From positions 1 to 5,446 of the forward strand of contig JADZAD010000026.1 of the NCBI GenBank assembly GCA_020852775.1: a stretch of 5,446 nucleotides of DNA, in the 5' to 3' direction. Both the position numbers and the translations under genes were made by a program. Shown here piece after piece: positions 1-4,911 of the stretch. Source of the DNA: Anaerolineae bacterium. GTDB lineage: Bacteria; Chloroflexota; Anaerolineae; Aggregatilineales; UBA3940. How positions within the stretch are numbered: position 1 is the stretch's first letter; each line of letters opens with the position of its first letter. The notes under the pieces were generated by a model, which worked only from the letters and a program-made list of their open reading frames with translations, had not been told where the DNA came from and did no database searches.

Positions 1-136
1 CAACCTGACACTGCCCTCCGAGGCGAGCGGGACGAACTTCTACGGCGGCAACCTGTCTGCCAACTACCAGGCAGGTACTAATGACACCTATGGCTGGAAG
101 ATCATTGTTGACAGCCGACCGTACCTGACGCAGTAA
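1..136 (+). CDS. C-terminal end of an unidentified protein (5' truncated)
   Basis: The reading frame enters at base 2 and runs 44 codons to a TAA at 134-136. Most of the gene lies outside the window. The visible tail is rich in Asn, Gly, Tyr, Ser and Thr (for example NFYGGNLSANYQAGTNDTYG) and ends in WKIIVDSRPYLTQ. It has no cysteines and no hydrophobic helix. That composition resembles the beta-rich end of a secreted or surface protein, but this is only an impression and I do not recognise a family. A strong hairpin begins 8 nt after the stop, so this gene ends its own transcription unit and is probably not co-transcribed with the cpaB-like gene. The frame is credible because codon use is normal for the window and the stop sits directly before the hairpin. 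Confidence 0.72.
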   Translation, partial: NLTLPSEASGTNFYGGNLSANYQAGTNDTYGWKIIVDSRPYLTQ

Positions 137-143
137 TTCCCAT

Positions 144-175
144 GTGTGTGGGCCCCCATTCGGGGGCCCACACAC
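144..175 (+). terminator. Strong hairpin terminator after the first gene
   Basis: A perfect 14-bp stem (144-157 with 162-175, left arm GTGTGTGGGCCCCC-like, very GC-rich) closes a 4-nt loop ATTC. There is no T-run after it, so it is not a textbook intrinsic terminator, but its position 8 nt past a stop codon and its stability make termination or 3'-end protection the simplest role. A second, weaker 7-bp hairpin (175-181 with 188-194) follows at once and overlaps the -35 of the next promoter. Confidence 0.72.
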
Positions 176-182
176 CCGCCGC

Positions 183-210
183 TTGCCCGGCGGGGGCAGC
201 GGCCTATAAT
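183..210 (+). promoter_or_regulatory. Sigma-70-type promoter for the cpaB-like gene
   Basis: TATAAT at 205-210 is a perfect -10 hexamer. TTGCCC at 183-188 matches four of six -35 positions, with a 16-bp spacer. Transcription would start near 217, giving a leader of about 100 nt before the ATG at 317. The leader holds a 17-bp motif (253-269) and a ribosome binding site AGGAG at 304-308. Confidence 0.6.
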
Positions 211-252
211 GAGCGCATACGGGCGTGCCGGATTTGCGCCCCGCGACAACCT

Positions 253-269
253 GTACTACAACTTGTTCT
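253..269. repeat. Diverged copy of the 17-bp GTACTACAA motif in the cpaB leader
   Basis: GTACTACAACTTGTTCT at 253-269 matches each of the two copies at 4019-4035 and 4041-4057 at 13 of 17 positions. The layout GTAC-N8-GTTC parallels GTAC-N8-GTAC there. It lies about 37 nt inside the predicted cpaB leader, so it could be a roadblock-type operator or an RNA element. With only three copies, two of them adjacent, chance similarity is possible. Confidence 0.35.
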
Positions 270-316
270 GACGACGCGGTAACTCTGACAACGACGACTA
301 AGCAGGAGAGAGTCCT

Positions 317-1582
317 ATGGGCGCTGGTGGTGGGAGAAGGACAGGGGTCATCCTGATTGTGCTGATCCTGATCGTTCTCGTCATCGGTCTGGGCGCGGTG
401 TTTCTGATCTCGTCCTCCGGCCTGCTCGGTGGGGGCGGGGCGCCCGCCGTGCCGGGTGCGGGCGTGGCGGACGGGGGAGACGTGGAGCTTCCGACTCCGA
501 CCCCGCCACCGGTGATCAACATAATTATCGCTAACCGCGACATCCCGCGCGGGGCACGCCTGAGCGAGCAGGATGTCACGATCCTCGCCTGGCCGGAGAT
601 CGCCGAGGCGCCGCTGCCCGCGGAGGCGCTGATCGTGGGCCGTGAGGAGGGTTCGCCCGGGCTGGAGCAGGTCAATGACCGCATCGCCCGCGTGGACATC
701 CTCAAGGGGCAGCCGATCTCGAACTTCATGCTGACGCCGGGTGATGAGCCCACCAGCCTGGGGGATACCGGGTCGGATGCCGCGCTGCTGATCCCCTCCG
801 GGCAGGTGGCGATGTCCCTGCCGATCACGAACAAGCACGGGCTGGTGGCCTACGCGCTGCGCCAGGGCGACCACGTGGACGTGATGATGTCGTTCCGCCT
901 CACGGACGTGGATGAGGAGTTCCAGACCGGGCTGCCCAACGAAGGGATTATCGTCTCTTCGACGGCGGACTTCCCGATCAACAGCTTCCGCTACGTGCTG
1001 GGCCGGACGACCAGCTCACCGCTGGGCGACTCGGTCGTGCTGGTGATCCCCAGCGAGACGACCGCCCGCCCGCGCCAGTCCACGCAGTTGACCGTCGATA
1101 ACGCGATCGTGCTGCGCGTCGGCGACTGGCCGTTCACGGATATCAACCAGCCAATCGTGATCACCCCGGCGCCTGAGCCGACGGTAGACCCGGCCCAGCC
1201 CACGGCGATCCCGCCGGAGCAGGGTGGCCCGCCGCCAGACCAGCCGACGCCCACCCCCACGCCGATCCCGGCCCCGACCAGCGTCACGCTGGTGATGAGC
1301 CGCCAGGATGCGCTGGTGATGAAATACGCCCTGGAGACCGGCGCGTATATCGACCTGGTGCTGCGGAGCGCGCTCGATGATGAGGTGCAGAACGTCACCA
1401 CCGACACGGTCACGCTCGACTACATCCTGAACTTCTACGGGGTGGATGTCCCGCCGCGGCTGCCCGTCTCGCATGAGCCGCGCATCAACCTGCTGACGAT
1501 CAACTCGAACATTGGCGCCGGGTCAGACCTGCTGGGCAGCGTGCTCCCGCCGGGGATCGAGGCGGTACCACCCTCGCAGTAG
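317..1582 (+). CDS. cpaB: CpaB/RcpC-like Flp pilus assembly protein with SAF domain
   Basis: A 421-residue, membrane-anchored protein. After a short basic end (R7, R8), residues 10-33 form one hydrophobic segment, followed by a Gly/Pro linker ending in PTPTPPP (60-65). Residues 67-140 read as a SAF domain: INIIIANRDIPRGARLSEQD, then DILKGQPIS at 127-135. Residues 160-195 (SGQVAMSLPI, GDHVDVMMSF) match the start of the RcpC/CpaB domain, and 322-356 (SVTLVMSRQDALVMKYALET, then LVLRSALDDE) match its end. A Pro/Thr-rich insert at about 282-320 splits the two. Family members are usually nearer 250-300 residues; the extra length is the insert plus a 65-residue tail. In known Tad systems CpaB is a periplasmic-side assembly factor working with the secretin and the ATPase. 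The ATG at 317 has AGGAG 8 nt upstream. No other tad gene is visible, so a pilus role rests on family resemblance. Confidence 0.83.
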   Translation: MGAGGGRRTGVILIVLILIVLVIGLGAVFLISSSGLLGGGGAPAVPGAGVADGGDVELPTPTPPPVINIIIANRDIPRGARLSEQDVTILAWPEIAEAPLPAEALIVGREEGSPGLEQVNDRIARVDILKGQPISNFMLTPGDEPTSLGDTGSDAALLIPSGQVAMSLPITNKHGLVAYALRQGDHVDVMMSFRLTDVDEEFQTGLPNEGIIVSSTADFPINSFRYVLGRTTSSPLGDSVVLVIPSETTARPRQSTQLTVDNAIVLRVGDWPFTDINQPIVITPAPEPTVDPAQPTAIPPEQGGPPPDQPTPTPTPIPAPTSVTLVMSRQDALVMKYALETGAYIDLVLRSALDDEVQNVTTDTVTLDYILNFYGVDVPPRLPVSHEPRINLLTINSNIGAGSDLLGSVLPPGIEAVPPSQ

Positions 1583-1592
1583 GCGAAAAAGC

Positions 1593-1601
1593 TGGTATAC
1601 T
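1593..1601 (+). promoter_or_regulatory. Extended -10 promoter of the small lysine-rich protein gene
   Basis: TGGTATACT at 1593-1601 is an extended -10 (TG-n-TATACT) starting only 11 nt after the cpaB stop. The best -35 at 17-bp spacing is the weak CTCGCA at 1573-1578, which lies in the last codons of cpaB. Weak -35 with an extended -10 is a common trade-off. Predicted start is near 1608. Confidence 0.55.
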
Positions 1602-1606
1602 TAAAC

Positions 1607-1620
1607 ACATCAGACATCAG
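1607..1620. repeat. Tandem heptamer ACATCAG x2 at the predicted transcription start
   Basis: ACATCAG occurs twice head to tail at 1607-1613 and 1614-1620, spanning the predicted +1 of the small-protein transcript. It is short and could be chance or a slippage duplication. Confidence 0.5.
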
Positions 1621-1645
1621 GGCAGAGATACACCAGTCTCTGCCC
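1620..1645 (+). promoter_or_regulatory. Leader stem-loop (or cpaB terminator)
   Basis: A perfect 9-bp stem GGGCAGAGA / TCTCTGCCC (1620-1628 with 1637-1645) closes an 8-nt loop. It lies between the predicted transcript start and the ribosome binding site of the small gene. It is followed by TCCTGTTG, which is not a T-run, so if it ends cpaB transcription it does so weakly. A structured 5' leader is the alternative reading. Confidence 0.55.
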
Positions 1646-1670
1646 TCCTGTTGAGTATGAGACTCAGGAG
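1645..1670 (+). promoter_or_regulatory. Ribosome binding site with a complementary CTCCTG arm
   Basis: CTCCTG (1645-1650) is exactly complementary to CAGGAG (1665-1670), which contains the AGGAG ribosome binding site placed 9 nt before the ATG at 1680. The 14-nt loop makes this a weak 6-bp helix. It abuts the preceding stem-loop, sharing base 1645, so the two could stack. It would hide the ribosome binding site unless opened, which suggests translational control, though no ligand or partner is evident. Confidence 0.4.
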
Positions 1671-1679
1671 AAATAAGCC

Positions 1680-1850
1680 ATGGCCGGTGAGAAGAAGGGC
1701 GCGAAGAAGACTGTCGGTAAGGCGCGTAAGGGTGACGTGGTGCGCCACGTGATGAAGCTCCGCTACGTCCAGAAGGACAGCGGCGTTTTCGCTCCGAAGT
1801 ACGAGCGCGCGGACACCCCGCAGCCTGCCGCGGAAGAGCCCACCAACTAG
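1680..1850 (+). CDS. Small lysine-rich protein of unknown function (56 aa)
   Basis: ATG at 1680, 9 nt after AGGAG, opens a 56-codon frame ending in TAG at 1848-1850. The first 18 residues (MAGEKKGAKKTVGKARKG) are a basic, Gly/Ala/Lys tail of the kind seen on nucleic-acid or polyanion-binding proteins. Residues 19-44 (from DVVRHVMKLRYVQK to APKYERA) could form a small folded core, and the end is acidic and Pro/Ala-rich (PQPAAEEPTN). There is no signal peptide, membrane segment or cysteine. The gene has its own promoter, ribosome binding site and rho-independent terminator, and codon use fits the neighbours, which together argue strongly that it is real despite its size. I do not recognise a family. 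It lies 157 bp upstream of ppk2, whose product also begins with a lysine-rich tail, so binding to polyphosphate or DNA is a reasonable guess but only a guess. Confidence 0.8.
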   Translation: MAGEKKGAKKTVGKARKGDVVRHVMKLRYVQKDSGVFAPKYERADTPQPAAEEPTN

Positions 1851-1881
1851 GGCGATCAGACACCCGCATTCAACTGCTCGG

Positions 1882-1906
1882 AAAGCCTCACACGTGTGAG
1901 GCTTTT
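1882..1906 (+). terminator. Rho-independent terminator of the small-protein gene
   Basis: A perfect 24-nt palindrome (1882-1905, left half AAAGCCTCACAC) gives a 10-bp stem with an ACGT loop and runs into TTTTCTG. The stop codon is 31 nt upstream. The symmetry and the A-run on the other side would let it work in both directions. It separates the small gene from ppk2. Confidence 0.85.
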
Positions 1907-1953
1907 CTGATTCCTGTCCTCATCGAAACCCGATCCGCCGGGTGTTGAATAAT

Positions 1954-1973
1954 CCTGTATACTGCTAAACAGG
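1954..1973 (+). promoter_or_regulatory. ppk2 promoter -10 inside an imperfect 20-bp dyad
   Basis: TATACT at 1958-1963 is a good -10, but no convincing -35 lies 16-18 bp upstream (CCGCCG at 1935-1940 is poor). The -10 sits within a 20-bp dyad of the form CCTGTnTAnnnnTAnACAGG, symmetric at 14 of 20 positions. A repressor or activator site overlapping a promoter that lacks a -35 is the natural reading. Predicted start near 1970 leaves a leader of about 38 nt. Confidence 0.45.
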
Positions 1974-1985
1974 TGATGATGAACA

Positions 1986-1999
1986 CTCCTGGCAGGGAG
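1986..1999 (+). promoter_or_regulatory. ppk2 ribosome binding site with short complementary arm
   Basis: GGGAGG at 1995-2000 lies 7 nt before the ATG at 2008. CTCC at 1986-1989 can pair with GGAG at 1996-1999, extended by a T-G pair, around a GGCA loop. The helix is only 4-5 bp, but it repeats the CTCCT-before-ribosome-site layout of the small gene upstream. Confidence 0.35.
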
Positions 2000-2007
2000 G
2001 ACAGAAG

Positions 2008-2913
2008 ATGGGCAAGAAGAAAAGCGACAACGGGGGCAAGCCTGCTGAGGTCGCGCTGGCGGAGAAACCAGAGAAGCGCGGCAAGAAGAGTGAGAATGGC
2101 AGCGCCCGCGCCGACCCGGATTCACGGCTCTCGAAGAACTTCTACGAGAGCGAAAGCGAGCGCCTTTACCTCGAACTGGTCAAGCTCCAGCACTGGATCG
2201 CGTTGAAAGGGCTGCGCGTCATCCTGATCTTCGAGGGGCGTGACGCCGCCGGGAAGGGTGGGCTGATCAAGCGCATCACCGAGCCGCTGAACCCGCGCGG
2301 CGTGCGGCTGGTCGCCCTGAGCAAGCCCTCTGACGTGGAGCGCACCCAGTGGTACTTCCAGCGCTACGTCGCCCATCTGCCCGCCGCGGGTGAGATCGTG
2401 ATCTTCGACCGGAGCTGGTACAACCGCTCCGGCGTCGAGCGCGTGATGGGCTTCTGCTCGGATGCCGAGTACTGGGAGTTCCTGCAATCCTGCCCGGAGT
2501 TCGAGCGGATGCTGGTGCGTTCCGGGATCATCCTGCTCAAGTATTACCTGTCGGTCAGCGATACGGAGCAGGAGCGGCGCTTCCAGAGCCGGGCGAAAGA
2601 CCCGACACGCCGCTGGAAGCTCAGTGACATGGACCTCGAAACACGCATGCGCTGGGTCGAGTACTCGAAAGCCAAGGACATCATGCTCGAGCACACCGAC
2701 ATCCCGGAGGCGCGCTGGTTCCAGATCGAGGCGGACGACAAGCTCAAGGCCCGCCTGAACTGCATGCGCCACCTGCTGGAGCAGATCCCCTACGAGGACG
2801 TCATCCCGAAGCCGATCAAGCTCCAGCCGCGTCCGCCGGATGACCAGCACTACGTGCGCCCGCCGCGGGATAAGCACATTGTGATCCGGGACTATTACGC
2901 GGACGTTGACTGA
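2008..2913 (+). CDS. ppk2: Polyphosphate kinase 2, class I type
   Basis: A 301-residue cytosolic kinase that transfers phosphate between inorganic polyphosphate and nucleotides. Family members with this signature mainly use polyphosphate to turn ADP or GDP into the triphosphate. Walker A is FEGRDAAGKGG at 75-85 (K83), Walker B with the catalytic Asp is VIFDRSWYNRSGVE at 131-144 (D134), and the arginine-rich lid is at about 189-210 (ERRFQSRAKDPTRRWKLSDM). The EGRDAAGKGG form, rather than the GMDAAGKDG form of other PPK2 classes, points to class I; exact nucleotide preference cannot be read from sequence. The first 40 residues are a Lys/Arg-rich, low-complexity tail before the fold starts near LSKNFYESES. 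Length is normal for a single-domain enzyme and all key motifs are intact. The start at 2008 is fixed by GGGAGG 7 nt upstream. It ends at a convergent hairpin and has no same-strand partner downstream. Confidence 0.95.
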   Translation: MGKKKSDNGGKPAEVALAEKPEKRGKKSENGSARADPDSRLSKNFYESESERLYLELVKLQHWIALKGLRVILIFEGRDAAGKGGLIKRITEPLNPRGVRLVALSKPSDVERTQWYFQRYVAHLPAAGEIVIFDRSWYNRSGVERVMGFCSDAEYWEFLQSCPEFERMLVRSGIILLKYYLSVSDTEQERRFQSRAKDPTRRWKLSDMDLETRMRWVEYSKAKDIMLEHTDIPEARWFQIEADDKLKARLNCMRHLLEQIPYEDVIPKPIKLQPRPPDDQHYVRPPRDKHIVIRDYYADVD

Positions 2914-2941
2914 CGCCTGACCGGGCGCCCGACAAGCAGCA

Positions 2942-2980
2942 ACAGGCGGCGCGGAGAGGTTTCTTCTCCGCGCCGCCTGT
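2942..2980. terminator. Bidirectional hairpin between convergent genes
   Basis: A perfect 16-bp stem (2942-2957 with 2965-2980, left arm ACAGGCGGCGCGGAGA) closes a 7-nt loop. It starts 28 nt after the ppk2 stop and ends 22 nt from the stop of the minus-strand membrane protein gene, so it can serve both. Neither side has a clear T-run, as with the hairpin at 144-175. Confidence 0.8.
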
Positions 2981-3002
2981 GGTTAACGTCCGGGTGATGC
3001 CC

Positions 3003-3974
3003 TCAGACTGCCGGTAGTGGTTCCGGCGGAACGGGTTCCGATGGGATGGGCTCGCCCTTCGGCGCATCTTCCATGCCCGTCCAGCGGCGGTACGCCAGCG
3101 TCCAGACGGTCGAGAAGTACGACTCGATCAGGCCGCTGATCGCGATCAGCACCGGCCAGAGCAGGCAGCACAGCGCCATGATGATGCCGGGGACGATCAT
3201 CAGCAGCCCCAGCACGATCTGGATGCCGATCTGGATCAGGAACACGACCAGCGCCTCGCCGATGTGGGCGCGCAGGGTCGCCCAGCCGCCGCTGTAGGAC
3301 TCAAATACACCGGTACCCTTCAGCATCGCGGAACGGTCCGCGAAGAGCTTCAGCGCCTCCAGCACCAGCGATACCAGGCCGACCAGGCAGCCCAGCGCGA
3401 TCACGACGATGACCAGCCCCGTGTACTGCGCGAAGATCATCTCCGGAGAGAGGTTCTCAAGGGAGTCCAGGTTCATCACGAACCCGATCCCCACCCCGAG
3501 GATGACGAGCAGGAACGTCAGGCCGGGGATCGCCTGTACCAGCGCGATCAGGAACAGCGTTACACCCTTCTCCCAGCCCATGCCCCAGGCGATGCCGAAG
3601 CTGGACTGTCTGCCGGACTCGATCGCGTTCACCCCTCCGATCAGGCCGCCGTTGGCGACCGAGGCGATATAGAGGAATACCAGCCCGATCACGATGGCGA
3701 CACACAGCAGTGCGATGATGACCGCCGCGATGATCGGCACCGCCGACTCATCCCGCAGAGCTTCCAGATCGGGGAAGTTCTCGGGCAGGTCCGGCATGCG
3801 CTCAGTTTCGCCTTCCTGGTTGAAGCCATCGAAGTCTCCGCTGCCCCTGAACCCGGAGCCTCCTCCGCCGCCGTTGCCTCCGCTGAGGAGCGCGACAATC
3901 ACGCCGAGGGCGATCAGGTGCTTGTTGTTCCACACGATATCCCATGCGCGCCTGAGTAGTGACTGGTAATCCAT
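3003..3974 (-). CDS. Multi-pass membrane protein of unknown function
   Basis: A 323-residue integral membrane protein. An amphipathic start (MDYQSLLRRAWDIVWNNKH) leads into a first hydrophobic stretch at 19-31, then a Gly-rich and acidic loop (32-78, with SGGNGGGGGSG, then Glu/Asp/Pro residues). Further hydrophobic stretches lie at about 79-107, 137-167, 184-208, and 239-285, the last long enough for two helices, giving roughly six spans. The tail (302-323) is Pro/Glu-rich and soluble. The layout resembles the uncharacterised bacterial membrane proteins often grouped near glycerophosphodiester phosphodiesterase membrane-domain or DUF4013-type families, but I cannot name a family with certainty. 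I see no catalytic motif, transporter signature or paired charges in the helices. The ATG (complement of 3972-3974) follows AGGGAG (complement of 3984-3989) at 9 nt. It is transcribed alone, from the repeat-bearing divergent region. Confidence 0.85.
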   Translation of the reverse strand: MDYQSLLRRAWDIVWNNKHLIALGVIVALLSGGNGGGGGSGFRGSGDFDGFNQEGETERMPDLPENFPDLEALRDESAVPIIAAVIIALLCVAIVIGLVFLYIASVANGGLIGGVNAIESGRQSSFGIAWGMGWEKGVTLFLIALVQAIPGLTFLLVILGVGIGFVMNLDSLENLSPEMIFAQYTGLVIVVIALGCLVGLVSLVLEALKLFADRSAMLKGTGVFESYSGGWATLRAHIGEALVVFLIQIGIQIVLGLLMIVPGIIMALCCLLWPVLIAISGLIESYFSTVWTLAYRRWTGMEDAPKGEPIPSEPVPPEPLPAV

Positions 3975-4018
3975 TGCGAGGTTCTCCCTGTGGCTGGTTC
4001 AGCCTGACATGGTCAAGA

Positions 4019-4057
4019 GTACTACAAAAGGTACTGAATGGTATTACAACAGGTACT
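4019..4057. repeat. Two 17-bp near-identical direct repeats, 22 bp apart
   Basis: GTACTACAAAAGGTACT (4019-4035) and GTATTACAACAGGTACT (4041-4057) agree at 15 of 17 positions with a 22-bp period, close to two helical turns. Each is also a GTAC-N8-GTAC type inverted repeat; copy one extends to AGTAC-N8-GTACT. Two sites on the same helix face, inside a divergent promoter region, is the usual layout of a cooperative operator. The regulator is unknown. Confidence 0.6.
4021..4049 (-). promoter_or_regulatory. Candidate promoter of the membrane protein gene
   Basis: Reading the minus strand, TTGTAA (complement of 4044-4049) and TGTAGT (complement of 4021-4026) are 17 bp apart, each matching four of six consensus positions. 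The -35 falls in repeat copy two and the -10 in copy one, so a protein bound to the repeats would cover the promoter. Predicted start is near 4014, about 40 nt before the ATG. Confidence 0.4.
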
Positions 4058-4105
4058 ACGAGATTACGCAATGGTTTGTTGCAGATAATGGCCGGATGGG
4101 CCGGT

Positions 4106-4134
4106 TTGATCGGCGATCCGGGGCACGGTAGAAT
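4106..4134 (+). promoter_or_regulatory. Promoter of the phospholipase-like gene, apparently leaderless
   Basis: TTGATC (4106-4111) and TAGAAT (4129-4134) have an optimal 17-bp spacer and match four and five of six consensus positions. The expected start falls at 4141-4144, at or up to 3 nt before the ATG at 4144, so the transcript should have little or no leader. This fits the lack of any ribosome binding site upstream of that ATG. Confidence 0.6.
4108..4118. repeat. Palindrome GATCG-G-CGATC in the promoter spacer
   Basis: An 11-nt palindrome centred on base 4113 overlaps the end of the -35 hexamer and the spacer of the phospholipase-like promoter. Just upstream, GGCCGG is repeated at 4090-4095 and 4099-4104. 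Either could be a regulator site, but in GC-rich DNA short symmetries like this are frequent. Confidence 0.3.
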
Positions 4135-4143
4135 GACTGCGCT

Positions 4144-4896
4144 ATGCCCTACTCACAGACGCACCTGCTTTCTGTTCATGCCCTGCTGGCGGCGGATGCC
4201 ACCCGGCGTGCCTTCCCCTGGTTGCAGGAAGACGCCACGCGCGCGGCCTTCCTGCTGGGTGCGATAGCCCCCGATACGCGGGTGTTCAGCAACCAGCCTC
4301 GCGAATCCACCCACTTCTTTGGGATTCCGCCGCTCGGCCCACGCCCTGAGGCAGTGATGCTGGATGCGTACCCGGCGTTCGCCAGCGCGGCGGCGCTCGA
4401 CCGGCCGCATGCCGCATTTATCGCGGGCTACCTGACCCACCTGGTGATGGATTATGTCTGGGTGGAGCAGGTGGTGATGCCCTGCCTGTACGTTGAGGGC
4501 CTGCCGTGGGGGGCGCGGCATCCGAACTGGCCGCACTACTGCCTGGTGATGGCCTATCTGGAAGTCCGCGCAAGCCAGCAACTGGATCGCCCGACGGGTG
4601 CGCTGATGGCGCTGGCGGAGCCGCAGGCATGGCTGCCGTTCATCAATGACGCGGACCTGATCACCTGGCGTGACTACATCGCCGATCTGATCTGGAACAA
4701 GGGGACGAGGGACATCCTGGCGCACCAGGCGCAGCAGCTCGGTGTCTCGCCGGAGGCACTTGCCCGTACCATCGAGGATGACGACCGGTTCACAGAGACG
4801 GTACACGGCAAGGTGACGCTCGCGCACCTGGAGGCTTTCCGCCTCGACACCGCGCGCCGTTCCGCATCTGTGGTGCTGGCTTATCTGAACGGCTGA
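4144..4896 (+). CDS. Zinc-dependent phospholipase C family protein
   Basis: A 250-residue all-helical protein with the spaced His/Asp pattern of the zinc-dependent phospholipase C/S1-P1-like family: THLLSVH (H7, H12), LLGAIAPD (D44), STHFF (H57) and GYLTHLVMD (H99, D103), with H131 as another possible ligand. Proven members hydrolyse phospholipid head groups at a three-zinc site; many relatives of this size in environmental bacteria are uncharacterised. There is no signal peptide or membrane segment, so unlike the secreted clostridial and Bacillus enzymes it is predicted to stay in the cytoplasm, which makes the true substrate uncertain. The start is constrained: an in-frame TAG at 4129-4131 rules out extension, and no ribosome binding site precedes the ATG. 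It has its own promoter and is followed after 15 nt by galE, with which it is probably co-transcribed. Confidence 0.82.
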   Translation: MPYSQTHLLSVHALLAADATRRAFPWLQEDATRAAFLLGAIAPDTRVFSNQPRESTHFFGIPPLGPRPEAVMLDAYPAFASAAALDRPHAAFIAGYLTHLVMDYVWVEQVVMPCLYVEGLPWGARHPNWPHYCLVMAYLEVRASQQLDRPTGALMALAEPQAWLPFINDADLITWRDYIADLIWNKGTRDILAHQAQQLGVSPEALARTIEDDDRFTETVHGKVTLAHLEAFRLDTARRSASVVLAYLNG

Positions 4897-4911
4897 TTCG
4901 AGGAGACACGC

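Noticed and set aside
298..1474. Minus-strand frames opposite cpaB (298-834, 991-1413, 1016-1474).
   Set aside because: They overlap each other and a recognised gene, and read as Ser/Pro/Gly- or Arg-rich antisense sequence.
1945..1963. TTGAAT at 1945-1950 as the -35 of the ppk2 promoter.
   Set aside because: Only 7 nt separate it from TATACT, far below the workable 15-19.
1954..1973. CTGT/ACAG arms in the ppk2 promoter as a LexA (SOS) box.
   Set aside because: The arms are 10 nt apart instead of the 8 nt of the enterobacterial site, and LexA sites in this kind of bacterium usually differ.
1973..2206. A plus-strand frame starting at ATG 1973, after AGGTGATG.
   Set aside because: It overlaps the start of ppk2 out of frame and gives an Arg/Ser-rich product; the ppk2 start at 2008 has the better ribosome site.
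2122..2877. A 251-codon minus-strand frame opposite ppk2.
   Set aside because: The plus strand carries every PPK2 motif; the minus frame is a shadow.
3264..3959. A 231-codon plus-strand frame inside the membrane protein gene.
   Set aside because: Its product is a run of charged, Gln/His/Asp-rich residues typical of the antisense of a hydrophobic protein; no ribosome site or family match.
4084..4089. GATAAT as the -10 for the phospholipase-like gene.
   Set aside because: No -35 at 16-18 bp, and the TTGATC/TAGAAT pair downstream is better spaced.
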